Assembly (NCBI GenBank): GCA_030427805.1
Contig: JAUICP010000001.1
Location: forward strand, 62,001-126,000
DNA: 64,000 nt
Origin: Bdellovibrionia bacterium
GTDB taxonomy: Bacteria; Bdellovibrionota; Bdellovibrionia; Bdellovibrionales; JAGQZY01
Direction of reading: 5' to 3'
The notes under the pieces were generated by a model, which saw nothing but the letters and a program-made list of their open reading frames with translations, did no database searches and had not been told where the DNA came from. The stretch's first letter is position 1, and the number at the start of each line of letters is the position of its first letter. This document shows positions 25,929 through 34,148 of this stretch, one piece after another. A program made the translations under genes and the position numbers.

Positions 25929-27305
25929 ATGTTTAATCCGGTTATTTTTAGAGAGTATGATATTCGTGGTGTCTATGAAAAAGACTACGACCTCGATTTC
26001 TGTAGACAACTAGGCGAAGCTTTTTGTCGATTCGTAAGAAAGAAAAATCCAAACGGTGAACCGCCAATTATTACAGTTGGCTACGATGCGCGGCTCTCTA
26101 GTCCCGGAATAATGGAAAAAATTGTCGATGGAATTAGTAGAGAAGGTGGAAATGTTTTGAGGTTGGGGTTAGTAACAACTCCGATATCTTACTTCTCTAT
26201 GTTCCACACCGAAGCCCATGGTGGGATCATGATTACCGGTTCACACAATCCACCTGATTATAATGGATTCAAAATAAGCCTCGGAAAAACCACGATATTC
26301 GGTGATGAAATTCAAGAGTTGAGAAAAGAGCTCGAGGCCGGCGAGGATATGAGCATCGACCGCTCAAGAGGGGTTACTAAAGATTTCGATATATTTACTC
26401 CTTACTTAGAAAAATATATTCCCGAATTTAAGGGATTGGAGGATATAAAAGTTGTACTTGATTGTGGTAATGGAGCGGCTGGAGTTATCGCAAAAAAACT
26501 ATATGAGGGAGTTGGATTAAAACCAGTGATTCTTTTTGAAGAACCGGATGGACACTTTCCAAACCATCATCCTGACCCTACCGTCGAAGAAAACCTAGAG
26601 GATTTGAAAAAAGCAGTCCTCGAAAATAAAGCCGACATCGGTATTGGATTTGATGGTGATGCCGATCGAATTGCAATTATTGACGAAAATGCGCGTCCGA
26701 TTCTTGGTGATGAACTAATGATCTTAGTTTCTAGATATCTATTGAAAACTAATCCCGGCTCCAAAATCATTGGCGACGTCAAATGTTCGAATCGACTTTA
26801 CGACGACATTACCCGACTTGGTGGCGAAGCTATAATGTGGAAGACCGGGCATAGTCTAATAAAGAATAAAATTAAAGAAGAGAAAGCTCCATTTGGTGGT
26901 GAACTTTCTGGTCATATTTTCTTTGCAGATAAAAATTACGGTTATGACGATGCTCTTTACGCCGGACTAAGGCTCATAGAGATTTTGGCACAAACCGGTA
27001 AAAGACCTTCAGAATTACTGGCAGGTTTGCCAAATGTTTACAACACTCCTGAGATTCGAATCGATACGACCGAAGAAAAGAAGCAATCAATCGTTAAATT
27101 CCTTCAGGAAAAGTTTGCCAAAGATACAGACCGCTACAAAGTGAATATGATTGATGGCGTTCGCATTAGTTACGAAGATGGCTGGGCATTGGCGCGGGCT
27201 TCAAACACTCAACCTGTGTTGGTATTACGCTTTGAGTCTAACTCACAAGAGGGTCTCAACCGAATTCAAAATGAAATTGAATCCCTAGTAAAACCGCTTT
27301 TATAG
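25929..27305 (+). CDS. Phosphomannomutase/phosphoglucomutase
   Basis: An alpha-D-phosphohexomutase that moves phosphate between C6 and C1 of mannose or glucose to feed polysaccharide and LPS precursors. The four family blocks are present. The active serine is in TGSHNPPDYNGFK, the metal loop is DGDADR, sugar binding is by GGELSGHIFF, and the phosphate-binding loop is RASNTQPVLVLRFES. At 458 residues it resembles the ManB/AlgC group. The opening PVIFREYDIRGVYEKD is typical. It follows pdxA with no gap. Whether mannose or glucose is the preferred substrate cannot be decided from sequence. Confidence 0.94.
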   Translation: MFNPVIFREYDIRGVYEKDYDLDFCRQLGEAFCRFVRKKNPNGEPPIITVGYDARLSSPGIMEKIVDGISREGGNVLRLGLVTTPISYFSMFHTEAHGGIMITGSHNPPDYNGFKISLGKTTIFGDEIQELRKELEAGEDMSIDRSRGVTKDFDIFTPYLEKYIPEFKGLEDIKVVLDCGNGAAGVIAKKLYEGVGLKPVILFEEPDGHFPNHHPDPTVEENLEDLKKAVLENKADIGIGFDGDADRIAIIDENARPILGDELMILVSRYLLKTNPGSKIIGDVKCSNRLYDDITRLGGEAIMWKTGHSLIKNKIKEEKAPFGGELSGHIFFADKNYGYDDALYAGLRLIEILAQTGKRPSELLAGLPNVYNTPEIRIDTTEEKKQSIVKFLQEKFAKDTDRYKVNMIDGVRISYEDGWALARASNTQPVLVLRFESNSQEGLNRIQNEIESLVKPLL

Positions 27306-27402
27306 GTCCACGCCAAAGGTCTAAAAGTTTTTAATATATTCAAATTAACAGGTCCTTAGAAATAAGACCTTCAGTTCAAAAGGCTACCTCCGAAAGGACA
27401 GT

Positions 27403-28992
27403 ATGCCTTTTGTATTACGACTTGTTATCGTCTCCTTATTGTCCACATCTTTAGTCCAGTCAGCCTCGGCTCATTCAGAAAGCGGAGAATGCGGTACGCT
27501 CGGATACTCCGAGGGTGAATATCTTATTCGCTTCCAAGAGGACATAGATAGTCAGGGTCAATCAGTAAAAGCAATGAATTCATTAAGCAAATTGAGCCAG
27601 AATTTTAAACTGATTCACCAACCGCGCAGAAACCAAAAAGGCTCACTCAAAACCTCAAACTTTTCAGCGCTCCCAAGTCTCGCATTAGTTGAAGCCAATG
27701 AGTCCTCAATAACTCAAATTAAAAAGGCCAACGGAGTTTTATCAGTTCAAAGAAATTGTCTCGTTCAGTTAGGGCAAATTCCAAATGACCCTCAGCTTGT
27801 AAGCCAATGGGCCATAGGTAATATGAATCTTCCAAAGGCATGGGAGGTTACTACTGGATCTGAAGAAGTAATTATCGCCGTTATAGACTCGGGAATTGAT
27901 ATCGATCATGAAGACCTTCACCAGAATATTTGGATGAATCAAAATGAAGTCGGTGGAATAGATGGATTCGATGATGACAATAATGGATGTATCGATGACA
28001 TCTATGGTTGTGATACCGCAGAGAATGATGGAGACCCTCGCCCGGGGCAAGGAAGTAATGCCGCCCATGGAACACATGTCGCCGGTATCGCTGCAGCTCG
28101 AGGTAATAATGGAAAAGGAATTTCCGGGGCTAGCTGGAATTCAAAAATTATGGCCATCAAAGGATTCCCGGATTTTGGGCAATACGCAAGAATTTCAGAT
28201 CTACTCGATGGCGTTTACTATGCCGTAAATAATGGAGCTCATATAATTAATGCGAGTTGGGGGAGCGGTTATCAACCTGGACAAGCTGAAATCGATGCAT
28301 TTCAATACGCACTTGATAATAACGTACTTCCTATTGTAGCCGCCGGTAATGAAGCCTTAGTCGCTCAATTTACCACACCGGCCGGTATTCCCGGTGTCTT
28401 TACTGTGGGTTCGATTAATTCTTCTGACGAACTTTCCCAATTTTCAAACTATGGATCTGCGGTTGATATCTTAGCGCCCGGAGGGGATTCCGCCTATGGG
28501 AGTTATGGTAGGGAAGAATTTATTCTGTCCACCTACCCCGAAGACATTGGTGGATATGGGCTTTTGAAGGGAACTTCAATGGCTGCGCCCTTTGTCGCCG
28601 GTGTAGCGGCACTAGTAAAGAGCATGAATATGGATCTCAGTGCTCGGGATATTATGCAAATTCTAGTAGAATCGGCCACTTTGAAAACGGTGATCGAAAA
28701 CAACTTAACCCGAACAGAAAAAGTCTACCCCATAATAGATGCCGAAAAAGCTGTTCTTCTGGCGCGATCTTGGACACCTACCCAAGATACAAGTTGCTAT
28801 GGAATCACATGCGGTCAAAGCCTTCCACCAGCTTCAGACCCAAATATATCAGACATTTACTATCAGAATCAAAAAGGATCGGGATGTAGCATGCAAGCGA
28901 TGAGCCCCACTGCCGATGCTAGCTTCAATTGGCTTTTGTATTTCTTTTTGTTGATGCCTTTGGGAATTCTAACTCTATTTAGAAAAAAATGA
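27403..28992 (+). CDS. Subtilisin-like protease with C-terminal CTERM-like anchor
   Basis: A secreted S8 protease of 529 residues. It has a signal peptide (MPFVLRLVIVSLLSTSLVQSASA) and a propeptide to about residue 125. The triad is Asp near 161 (VIDSGIDID), His near 221 (HGTHVAG) and Ser near 392 (GTSMAAPFVAG). The C-terminus is unusual: GSGCSM with Cys495, a hydrophobic helix at 509-526 (WLLYFFLLMPLGILTLF) and a terminal RKK. This Cys-helix-basic layout is the pattern of CTERM-type sorting tails such as MYXO-, Synerg- or JDVT-CTERM, in which an intramembrane protease processes the protein for surface display. Which subtype applies is not certain. Confidence 0.93.
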   Translation: MPFVLRLVIVSLLSTSLVQSASAHSESGECGTLGYSEGEYLIRFQEDIDSQGQSVKAMNSLSKLSQNFKLIHQPRRNQKGSLKTSNFSALPSLALVEANESSITQIKKANGVLSVQRNCLVQLGQIPNDPQLVSQWAIGNMNLPKAWEVTTGSEEVIIAVIDSGIDIDHEDLHQNIWMNQNEVGGIDGFDDDNNGCIDDIYGCDTAENDGDPRPGQGSNAAHGTHVAGIAAARGNNGKGISGASWNSKIMAIKGFPDFGQYARISDLLDGVYYAVNNGAHIINASWGSGYQPGQAEIDAFQYALDNNVLPIVAAGNEALVAQFTTPAGIPGVFTVGSINSSDELSQFSNYGSAVDILAPGGDSAYGSYGREEFILSTYPEDIGGYGLLKGTSMAAPFVAGVAALVKSMNMDLSARDIMQILVESATLKTVIENNLTRTEKVYPIIDAEKAVLLARSWTPTQDTSCYGITCGQSLPPASDPNISDIYYQNQKGSGCSMQAMSPTADASFNWLLYFFLLMPLGILTLFRKK

Positions 28993-29018
28993 ATTCTTAT
29001 CTAAGATTCTTATCTAAG
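28993..29018. repeat. Tandem duplication of a 13-bp unit
   Basis: ATTCTTATCTAAG occurs twice with no gap between the convergent 3' ends of the subtilase and the pseudo-receiver gene. The second copy contains the stop of the minus-strand gene. It is probably a small replication-slippage duplication. Confidence 0.85.
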
Positions 29019-31218
29019 ACGCTTTCTTCTTTTTAGCAGGAGCCGTCTTTTTAAATTGTTCCAACTCTTCGTTCACAGACTTTTCAATATAGTTTTTCTT
29101 GAAGTTGTAATTATCATCTTGCTTGATAGCAACCCGGCCTTTTGCCTTCTTTGATAACTTATCGATCTGCTTTTCTGAGAAGGTACTTCCGGTGCGACTA
29201 TACCGAATGTACTTATTGTTTTTGGGAAGGTGTAGGTACGTTTCAAAGTCTAATAACTTACCTGGCTCAATATCGATAACATCGATAGTAAGCATATCTG
29301 TCGAGGCTTCAACAATAATTGGTAGTGCTTGGTTTTTTGGAATATAACTAATAATGATTTCAGCACCATTGTGTTGTGATTCAATTAAGACTTGGCTTTT
29401 CTTTTTTGCCCAATCTATGAGATCCGGATCAGAAATATCTAGTATTACGGCCTCATCGGGTTCAATATTTTCACCCATTTCAAAAAGGTTTTCAGCGATA
29501 TTAATCCCTAATTCCTGAAGTAGAACTCCTCGTAACTCTTGTGTTTCCGCGATAGCTACAGTCAGGTAACCACAGTACCTTCCCGAATCAATTGGTATAA
29601 AGCCCATTTTTTCAGTCGTTTCAATTGTACTCTTTGCACGCGATTCGACATCACAAATTTGTTCGATAGCTAGATTAATAGAGCTCTTGAAGGACTTAAA
29701 ATCAGACTCTTCTAAATAGTCTTCTTTTGGTTTTAAACTCTTTTCACCTGCAAATGGATTTACTGTTTCACCTTTTTTACCTACAAAGACACCTTGACCA
29801 GATTTCTCTGCATCATTTTCTGGCTCGGCTTCAGAATTATTTTCAAATTCTGTTTGGGGATTTTCTTTGTAGTCTTCAGATTTCGCCTGTGCCGGTTGAT
29901 TGTGCTCTTTGTAGGTAGGTTCACCTCTTGAATCTGAGGTGCTTTTACTGGCTTTTGTGTTTTCTTTTGAGGTCTCACTCGTATCTGATAATTCAGCATC
30001 AAGGTCGACATATCCAGATTCTTTTTCTTTGCTCGACTTCTGTTGATCGGGCATATACCCGATTCCAGTTTGTCCCAGTTCAGAGTCTTGATCACTTATC
30101 GGAGGCTTGTTCTCTTCACCTTTTTTGCCAACAAAAACACCACGACCTTTGTTGTCTGTTTTAGAATCGCCATTTTCACGGGCGAAATCACTTTCAGAGT
30201 GGGCTTCCGATGCATTTTTTTCGATTTCAGGCTCAGTAGTTACTGGGGGGAGTGCAAACAATCCGCCAGAAGCATCGATAAGGTCAGAAAAGGGCGACTC
30301 CTGCTCCTCTTCTACTTCCTCCTCAATTTCTGCCGACTCAGGTTCAACCTCAGGCGCTGCGGAGTTTGCAAATGGATTATTTGATTGAGAGTTTTTCTTA
30401 GTAGAAGCATTTTTACTTTTCTTTTTTGATTTATTTTCTGTGGAGGCACTCGACTGATTTTCAGCCGCTTCATCTAGTTCTTCTTCTGACTTACCGAAGG
30501 GATCTAAGTTCATATCCTTTTTTGTACTCGGAGTTGCGAAAGGGCTATTAAGGGATCCACCGATCTTCGGTCGACTTGATTTTTCATCCTTCTCTGAATT
30601 CTCCTGAGGATTATAGTAACCAGGTCCTTTTTCTTTAGCCTTTTCCTCTTCAGTCTTGGTGAAGATCATTGTTTTATTCTTTTTCTTGCTACCTGAAGTC
30701 GTCGCACTTTGGTTATCACTACTCGATTGTACATGATAACTTTCTTTTTGCCTCGGACCGGAGCTTTTGATGACTTGGGCACCACCCGCGCCAGAAGCCG
30801 ATGAAGACCTTTCAGAGGCTTTCTTTATTTCTACTTCCTCTTCCTGATCTTTAACAATCCGCCTAATTTTCATAAGCATCGAAGGACCACTAACATCGCC
30901 AAATAATACATGTCTTGATTTTGCCTGAGAGAGTAGCTGTACGGCCTTCTTAGTGTTTTTTTCTGCAAGCATTATGGTTTCTACGCCAAAAGTACTCGAG
31001 ATGAGTTTTGGTATATGGGTCACTTTTGGGTGGGGGTAATTCACACTCAAGCACAGAAAATCGGGTGGAGTATTATCCATAATCCGGATGGCTTCTTTGA
31101 GATCTTCACAAACATAGGTATTCAATTCTCTTCGTTCAAGAAAAGTCGATGTGGCCTTAATATTGTTTTTGTCCTTCACCAAGAAAAGGACTTTCTTACC
31201 TTCAATCCCACTAGACAT
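29014..31218 (-). CDS. Large pseudo-receiver protein with disordered repeat linker
   Basis: A 734-residue protein in three parts. Residues 1-115 read like a response-regulator receiver fold (KKVLFLVKDK, DFLCLSVNYP, VLFGDVSGPS). The phosphoacceptor Asp is Ser58, and the acidic pair and conserved Lys are missing, so it cannot be phosphorylated in the standard way. About residues 115-510 are a Ser/Glu/Lys-rich, probably disordered linker with two identical GVFVGKKGE motifs (near 357 and 474) and several xPFA motifs (SPFATP, NPFANS, NPFAGE). Residues 515-734 form a folded domain of unknown family (STIETTEKMGFIPIDSGRYC, TLYLHLP-like TYLHLPKNNKYIRYSRTG), ending in a Lys-rich tail. It may be a scaffold or a signalling hub. 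No strong ribosome-binding site is seen. Confidence 0.65.
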   Translation of the reverse strand: MSSGIEGKKVLFLVKDKNNIKATSTFLERRELNTYVCEDLKEAIRIMDNTPPDFLCLSVNYPHPKVTHIPKLISSTFGVETIMLAEKNTKKAVQLLSQAKSRHVLFGDVSGPSMLMKIRRIVKDQEEEVEIKKASERSSSASGAGGAQVIKSSGPRQKESYHVQSSSDNQSATTSGSKKKNKTMIFTKTEEEKAKEKGPGYYNPQENSEKDEKSSRPKIGGSLNSPFATPSTKKDMNLDPFGKSEEELDEAAENQSSASTENKSKKKSKNASTKKNSQSNNPFANSAAPEVEPESAEIEEEVEEEQESPFSDLIDASGGLFALPPVTTEPEIEKNASEAHSESDFARENGDSKTDNKGRGVFVGKKGEENKPPISDQDSELGQTGIGYMPDQQKSSKEKESGYVDLDAELSDTSETSKENTKASKSTSDSRGEPTYKEHNQPAQAKSEDYKENPQTEFENNSEAEPENDAEKSGQGVFVGKKGETVNPFAGEKSLKPKEDYLEESDFKSFKSSINLAIEQICDVESRAKSTIETTEKMGFIPIDSGRYCGYLTVAIAETQELRGVLLQELGINIAENLFEMGENIEPDEAVILDISDPDLIDWAKKKSQVLIESQHNGAEIIISYIPKNQALPIIVEASTDMLTIDVIDIEPGKLLDFETYLHLPKNNKYIRYSRTGSTFSEKQIDKLSKKAKGRVAIKQDDNYNFKKNYIEKSVNEELEQFKKTAPAKKKKAS

Positions 31219-31330
31219 AATAGAAAACCAAAATCCTCATCAATACTTTATCGGACAAACGAGCATTTGGTTTTAAATATTTGAAATACAAAAAGAATTT
31301 AAGAATTGATAGGCAGACAAAAGGCAAAAA

Positions 31331-31356
31331 AAAACCTCGCCGTCAGACGAGGTTTT
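31331..31356 (-). terminator. Rho-independent terminator of the gyr-atp transcript
   Basis: On the minus strand a perfect 9-bp stem, AAAACCTCG and CGAGGTTTT, with an 8-nt loop runs into nine Ts. It lies 22 bp after the atpE stop and should end the long leftward gyrB to atpE transcript. Confidence 0.95.
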
Positions 31357-31378
31357 ATCAAAATAAAACGCTTAACTA

Positions 31379-31777
31379 TTACTCTAGTCCAGCAACTTTC
31401 TTAGCGGCTTCAATAAGTGGACCGAAAGAGTCACCAAGAACTCCGGCTACTTGAAGAGCGATCAAAAGTGAGAAAATGATAAGTGATTCGATAAGTGCCA
31501 AGCTTAAAACAAGTGGTACAAGAAGCTTACCAGAAGCGGCTGGGTTTCTTGCAATACCTTCAAGAGCAGAAGCAGCAGCTCGACCTTGTCCAGCAGCACC
31601 ACCGAAAGCAGCTAAACCGATACCCAAACAAGCACCTAAAGCAATAAGACCACCGTTGTCTTTAAGAACTGCAACAAGATTAGCCATTTCGTTCATTTGA
31701 GCGCCATCTTGAGCAAGAGCAGGTAAAGCTACTAGAGTACCGGCAATCACCCATAAAATTCTAGAATATTTTTTCAT
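31379..31777 (-). CDS. atpE: ATP synthase F0 subunit c, with signal-like N-terminus
   Basis: The c-ring subunit that carries the translocated ion. Residues 1-22 (MKKYSRILWVIAGTLVALPA, then LA) look like a cleavable signal peptide, an addition absent from short 70-80 residue c subunits. The mature hairpin has helix 1 with Gln64 (GAAGQGRAA), the polar loop ARNP (76-79), and helix 2 with the ion-binding Glu97 (LALIESLIIF). Glu97 is followed by Ser98. Gln and Ser beside the Glu occur in Na+-binding c rings, but Thr/Tyr at the other positions are Leu/Phe here. The ion is therefore undecided. GAGGAGAA precedes the ATG. It is the last gene of atpZ-atpI-atpB-atpE. Confidence 0.96.
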   Translation of the reverse strand: MKKYSRILWVIAGTLVALPALAQDGAQMNEMANLVAVLKDNGGLIALGACLGIGLAAFGGAAGQGRAAASALEGIARNPAASGKLLVPLVLSLALIESLIIFSLLIALQVAGVLGDSFGPLIEAAKKVAGLE

Positions 31778-31793
31778 CTAATTCTCCTCTATA

Positions 31794-32480
31794 TTAATCG
31801 TGGTGTGATGCCATCATCACATAAACCATTGATAACAAAGTAAAAACAAAAGCCTGAATAAAACAGACAAACAAACCAAAGAAATAAAAAATAACTGGTA
31901 CACCAACTCCAGTTAATTCAAGGAACGAAGCCAATACCTGGTGGTCACCAGTCATGTTACCACCGAGACGAAGTCCCAAACTAACGGGTCTTACGAAGTG
32001 AGAAATAATTTCGATCACTAACATTAAGGGTGCTAAGAAAAGCATCGGCCCTAAAAAATGTTTTAAATAAGCGAGGCCATCTTCTTTGAGACCATACCAG
32101 TTGTAAAAAACAAATGAAAACATCCCCACTGCAAAACCGGTGTTGAAATTTTCAGTGGCCGGAGCCATTCCCGGTATCAAACCAAAAATGTTATTCACGA
32201 AGACAAATATAAAAATAGATCCAAAGAAAGGTATGTATTTTCTCCCGGACTTACCGAGAATCATGTCATTCAACCAATACATAAAATCCATAATGGACTC
32301 AAAAATGGCTTTTAGGGAAAGTTTACCTGAAGGCTCGATCGCTGCTTCGCCTTTACCAATGGCTGCTCGGCCAGCAACGGCTGTGAGTGTGATAATTCCT
32401 GTGACAACGGCTGCGGTAGCAACATGCGCATTAGCGTGAGTTACTCCTGGAATCATTTCTACGAAATTAAATGAAGCCAC
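31794..32480 (-). CDS. atpB: ATP synthase F0 subunit a
   Basis: The stator membrane subunit that forms the two ion half-channels against the c ring. The essential Arg is in PVSLGLRLGGNMTGDH; FVNNIFGLIPG and YFFGLFVCFIQAFVFTLLSM are also typical of the family. The protein has 228 residues and about six membrane helices. The GTG start follows GAGAGGAAAA and overlaps the 3' end of atpI by 14 bp, indicating translational coupling. atpE follows 16 bp later. The remaining ATP synthase genes are about 21 kb away on the other side of dnaA. Confidence 0.97.
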   Translation of the reverse strand: MASFNFVEMIPGVTHANAHVATAAVVTGIITLTAVAGRAAIGKGEAAIEPSGKLSLKAIFESIMDFMYWLNDMILGKSGRKYIPFFGSIFIFVFVNNIFGLIPGMAPATENFNTGFAVGMFSFVFYNWYGLKEDGLAYLKHFLGPMLFLAPLMLVIEIISHFVRPVSLGLRLGGNMTGDHQVLASFLELTGVGVPVIFYFFGLFVCFIQAFVFTLLSMVYVMMASHHD

Positions 32481-32835
32481 TATTATTTTCCTCTCGTTTT
32501 GTAGTCCCTATCTTCCAAAAACTCCAAACAATACCGACTCCTGCGATACTTGCTATTCCAAGACTCAGTCCCACGAGATCGAGAGATTTGGATGTAGCCA
32601 TTCGATAGATAAGTACTATGAAAAACGCGTACTTAAATACAATGACACTAATAGCTAGGGCAATCCTTTTTTTATTTAATATGCACTGCCAGACAAAACC
32701 GAGAAGTGCCGCGTTGAAAATGGAAAAGAGACTTCCCACGCCAAACGAAATTGCCCATTGGTCTTTGAAAAAAAGAAATGAAGAAACCATTAAGATACTT
32801 GAAAAAATCACATGTACGATAAGAAAGGAGAGCAT
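32467..32835 (-). CDS. atpI: ATP synthase I-type assembly protein
   Basis: A 122-residue membrane protein with four hydrophobic segments (LIVHVIFSSILMVSSFLFF, FNAALLGFVWQCILN, LAISVIVFKYAFFIVLIYRM, GIASIAGVGIVWSFW). The order atpZ, this gene, atpB, atpE, together with its size and topology, match the ATP synthase I chain (AtpI), which assists c-ring assembly in relatives. Sequence conservation in this family is low, so the call leans on context. Its ATG follows directly on the atpZ stop, and its tail overlaps atpB. Confidence 0.75.
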   Translation of the reverse strand: MLSFLIVHVIFSSILMVSSFLFFKDQWAISFGVGSLFSIFNAALLGFVWQCILNKKRIALAISVIVFKYAFFIVLIYRMATSKSLDLVGLSLGIASIAGVGIVWSFWKIGTTKREENNSGFI

Positions 32836-33048
32836 CTAAGATCTTTCGTTTTCAGACTTATTAAGTTGATAAACGAGCCTGAGCAAGTGGATAATCCACA
32901 AGACAAGGGCTAGAAGGCATCCTCCGGCCACTCCAAGGCCTTTAAGGGAGTAGGTCTTATCTAGATGTCCACCTACATATATGCCCGCTATAATAAGGGC
33001 AGTGAGCTCAAAACCCATACCCATAAAAACAAGATACTCTCTCTTCAT
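32836..33048 (-). CDS. atpZ: AtpZ-type F0F1 ATPase-associated protein
   Basis: A 70-residue protein with two transmembrane helices (YLVFMGMGFELTALIIAGIY and LGVAGGCLLALVLWIIHLLR) joined by a short loop GGHLDKTYSLKG. The pattern GMGFELTALIIAGIYVGGHLDK matches the AtpZ/AtpI small family encoded at the head of ATP synthase operons, where it is thought to help assembly or Mg2+/Ca2+ entry. Its ATG overlaps the TAA of the upstream TPR lipoprotein gene (TAATG), so translation is coupled. Confidence 0.8.
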   Translation of the reverse strand: MKREYLVFMGMGFELTALIIAGIYVGGHLDKTYSLKGLGVAGGCLLALVLWIIHLLRLVYQLNKSENERS

Positions 33049-34148
33049 TACTTTCTTAGGCCTCGCGCACCCGGCATAAGGGCTTTTCTTTGGTGAAGTT
33101 GATAGACCCTCTCGGCCAAATAATAGATGTAGTCAAATGTCGCTGCGTGTAAGGAATCGTCGGCAAAGCGGATTGGCTGGGGAGGAGAAGACTTCATAGC
33201 AATATCAATAAGTGGACCGACGCCCGATTTATTAAATTCATTCACAAAAAATTGCCGGATCGTAGTACGAATGTTCTCCGCCTCTTTCTTATTCCCGATG
33301 AGAAGATAAAGATTAAGAAGAAGACTCAGACTATTGTAGTTCTTTGGGTCATTAAGGCTTCGCGAGTTAATATCCCTGCGAATTTCTTGTTCGATTTCTT
33401 CAAAACTTGAATTCATTTCTTTATTGAGAATATCAATGGCTTCTGCGAACTGTTTCTTTTCTTCATGGCAGACAGCTAAACTCAGAACCACTCTGTCTTT
33501 TATGCTTTTTTCTGGGAAGTGCTTTATTACTTTTTCAAAAATCTCTATGGCTTCATCAACTTTTTTGGTGGTGAGTAGTATATTTGCCTTCAGAAGGAGT
33601 GGATCAAAGTTTCTTGGGTCCTCAATTTTCTTATTAATTAATGACTCGACCTCAACCTTTGCTTGATAAAAATTACTAGTGAAGAAATAGGCTTTCGCCA
33701 CAGTGAATTTATATTTTCGCCCCTCTTCTTCACTGTGTGGAAGATTGAGAAGACGTGTATATTCTGTAATTGATTGTTTGTAATCAGAGAGATGATTAAA
33801 AACTATTTCAGCTATTTTCTGTTGCGCCTCAATTTGTTCGGACTGAACTTGAGAGTTAATGACTATATATTTGTAATATTTTAAAGCTTTTTTAAATTCT
33901 TTTATATTAAAGAAAGCAATATTCGCGGCTAACTTCGCAGCTTGAATACCATATTCAGACTCTTTTGATCGGCTGATGACTTTATCAAAGTAGCTTAGAG
34001 CTTGATCGTACTCCTGTTTATCAAATGCCTTTTGTCCGCGCTTAAAATCCAATTCTACGGAAGAAGTACAGGCTTGAATAAAAAGTGCTACGAAAAGTAG
34101 CACTCCTATTTTATTCAGACTTTTCACTATCTTCAGGGCTCTCATCAT
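33048..34148 (-). CDS. TPR-repeat lipoprotein between gyrA and the ATP synthase genes
   Basis: A lipoprotein with a lipobox (VALFIQAC) followed by [11 protein letters not shown] and several tetratricopeptide repeats ([64 protein letters not shown]). It probably lies in the outer or inner membrane facing the periplasm, acting as a protein-protein adaptor; the overall look recalls BamD/YbgF-type TPR proteins. The start is uncertain: tandem ATGs at 34148/34145 and a GTG at 34127 all lie inside the gyrA 3' end, which implies translational coupling with gyrA. The stop overlaps the atpZ start. Confidence 0.78.
   Translation of the reverse strand: MMRALKIVKSLNKIGVLLFVALFIQACTSSVELDFKRGQKAFDKQEYDQALSYFDKVISRSKESEYGIQAAKLAANIAFFNIKEFKKALKYYKYIVINSQVQSEQIEAQQKIAEIVFNHLSDYKQSITEYTRLLNLPHSEEEGRKYKFTVAKAYFFTSNFYQAKVEVESLINKKIEDPRNFDPLLLKANILLTTKKVDEAIEIFEKVIKHFPEKSIKDRVVLSLAVCHEEKKQFAEAIDILNKEMNSSFEEIEQEIRRDINSRSLNDPKNYNSLSLLLNLYLLIGNKKEAENIRTTIRQFFVNEFNKSGVGPLIDIAMKSSPPQPIRFADDSLHAATFDYIYYLAERVYQLHQRKALMPGARGLRK

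Noticed and set aside
27769-28228. Additional genes in other frames of the subtilase
   Set aside because: Compositionally odd His- or Met-rich translations without ribosome-binding sites, fully inside a well-supported protease gene.
31464-31600. Definite Na+-driven ATP synthase
   Set aside because: Only part of the Na+ site (Gln and Glu-Ser) is present; the remaining positions are Leu and Phe. It is kept as an open question.
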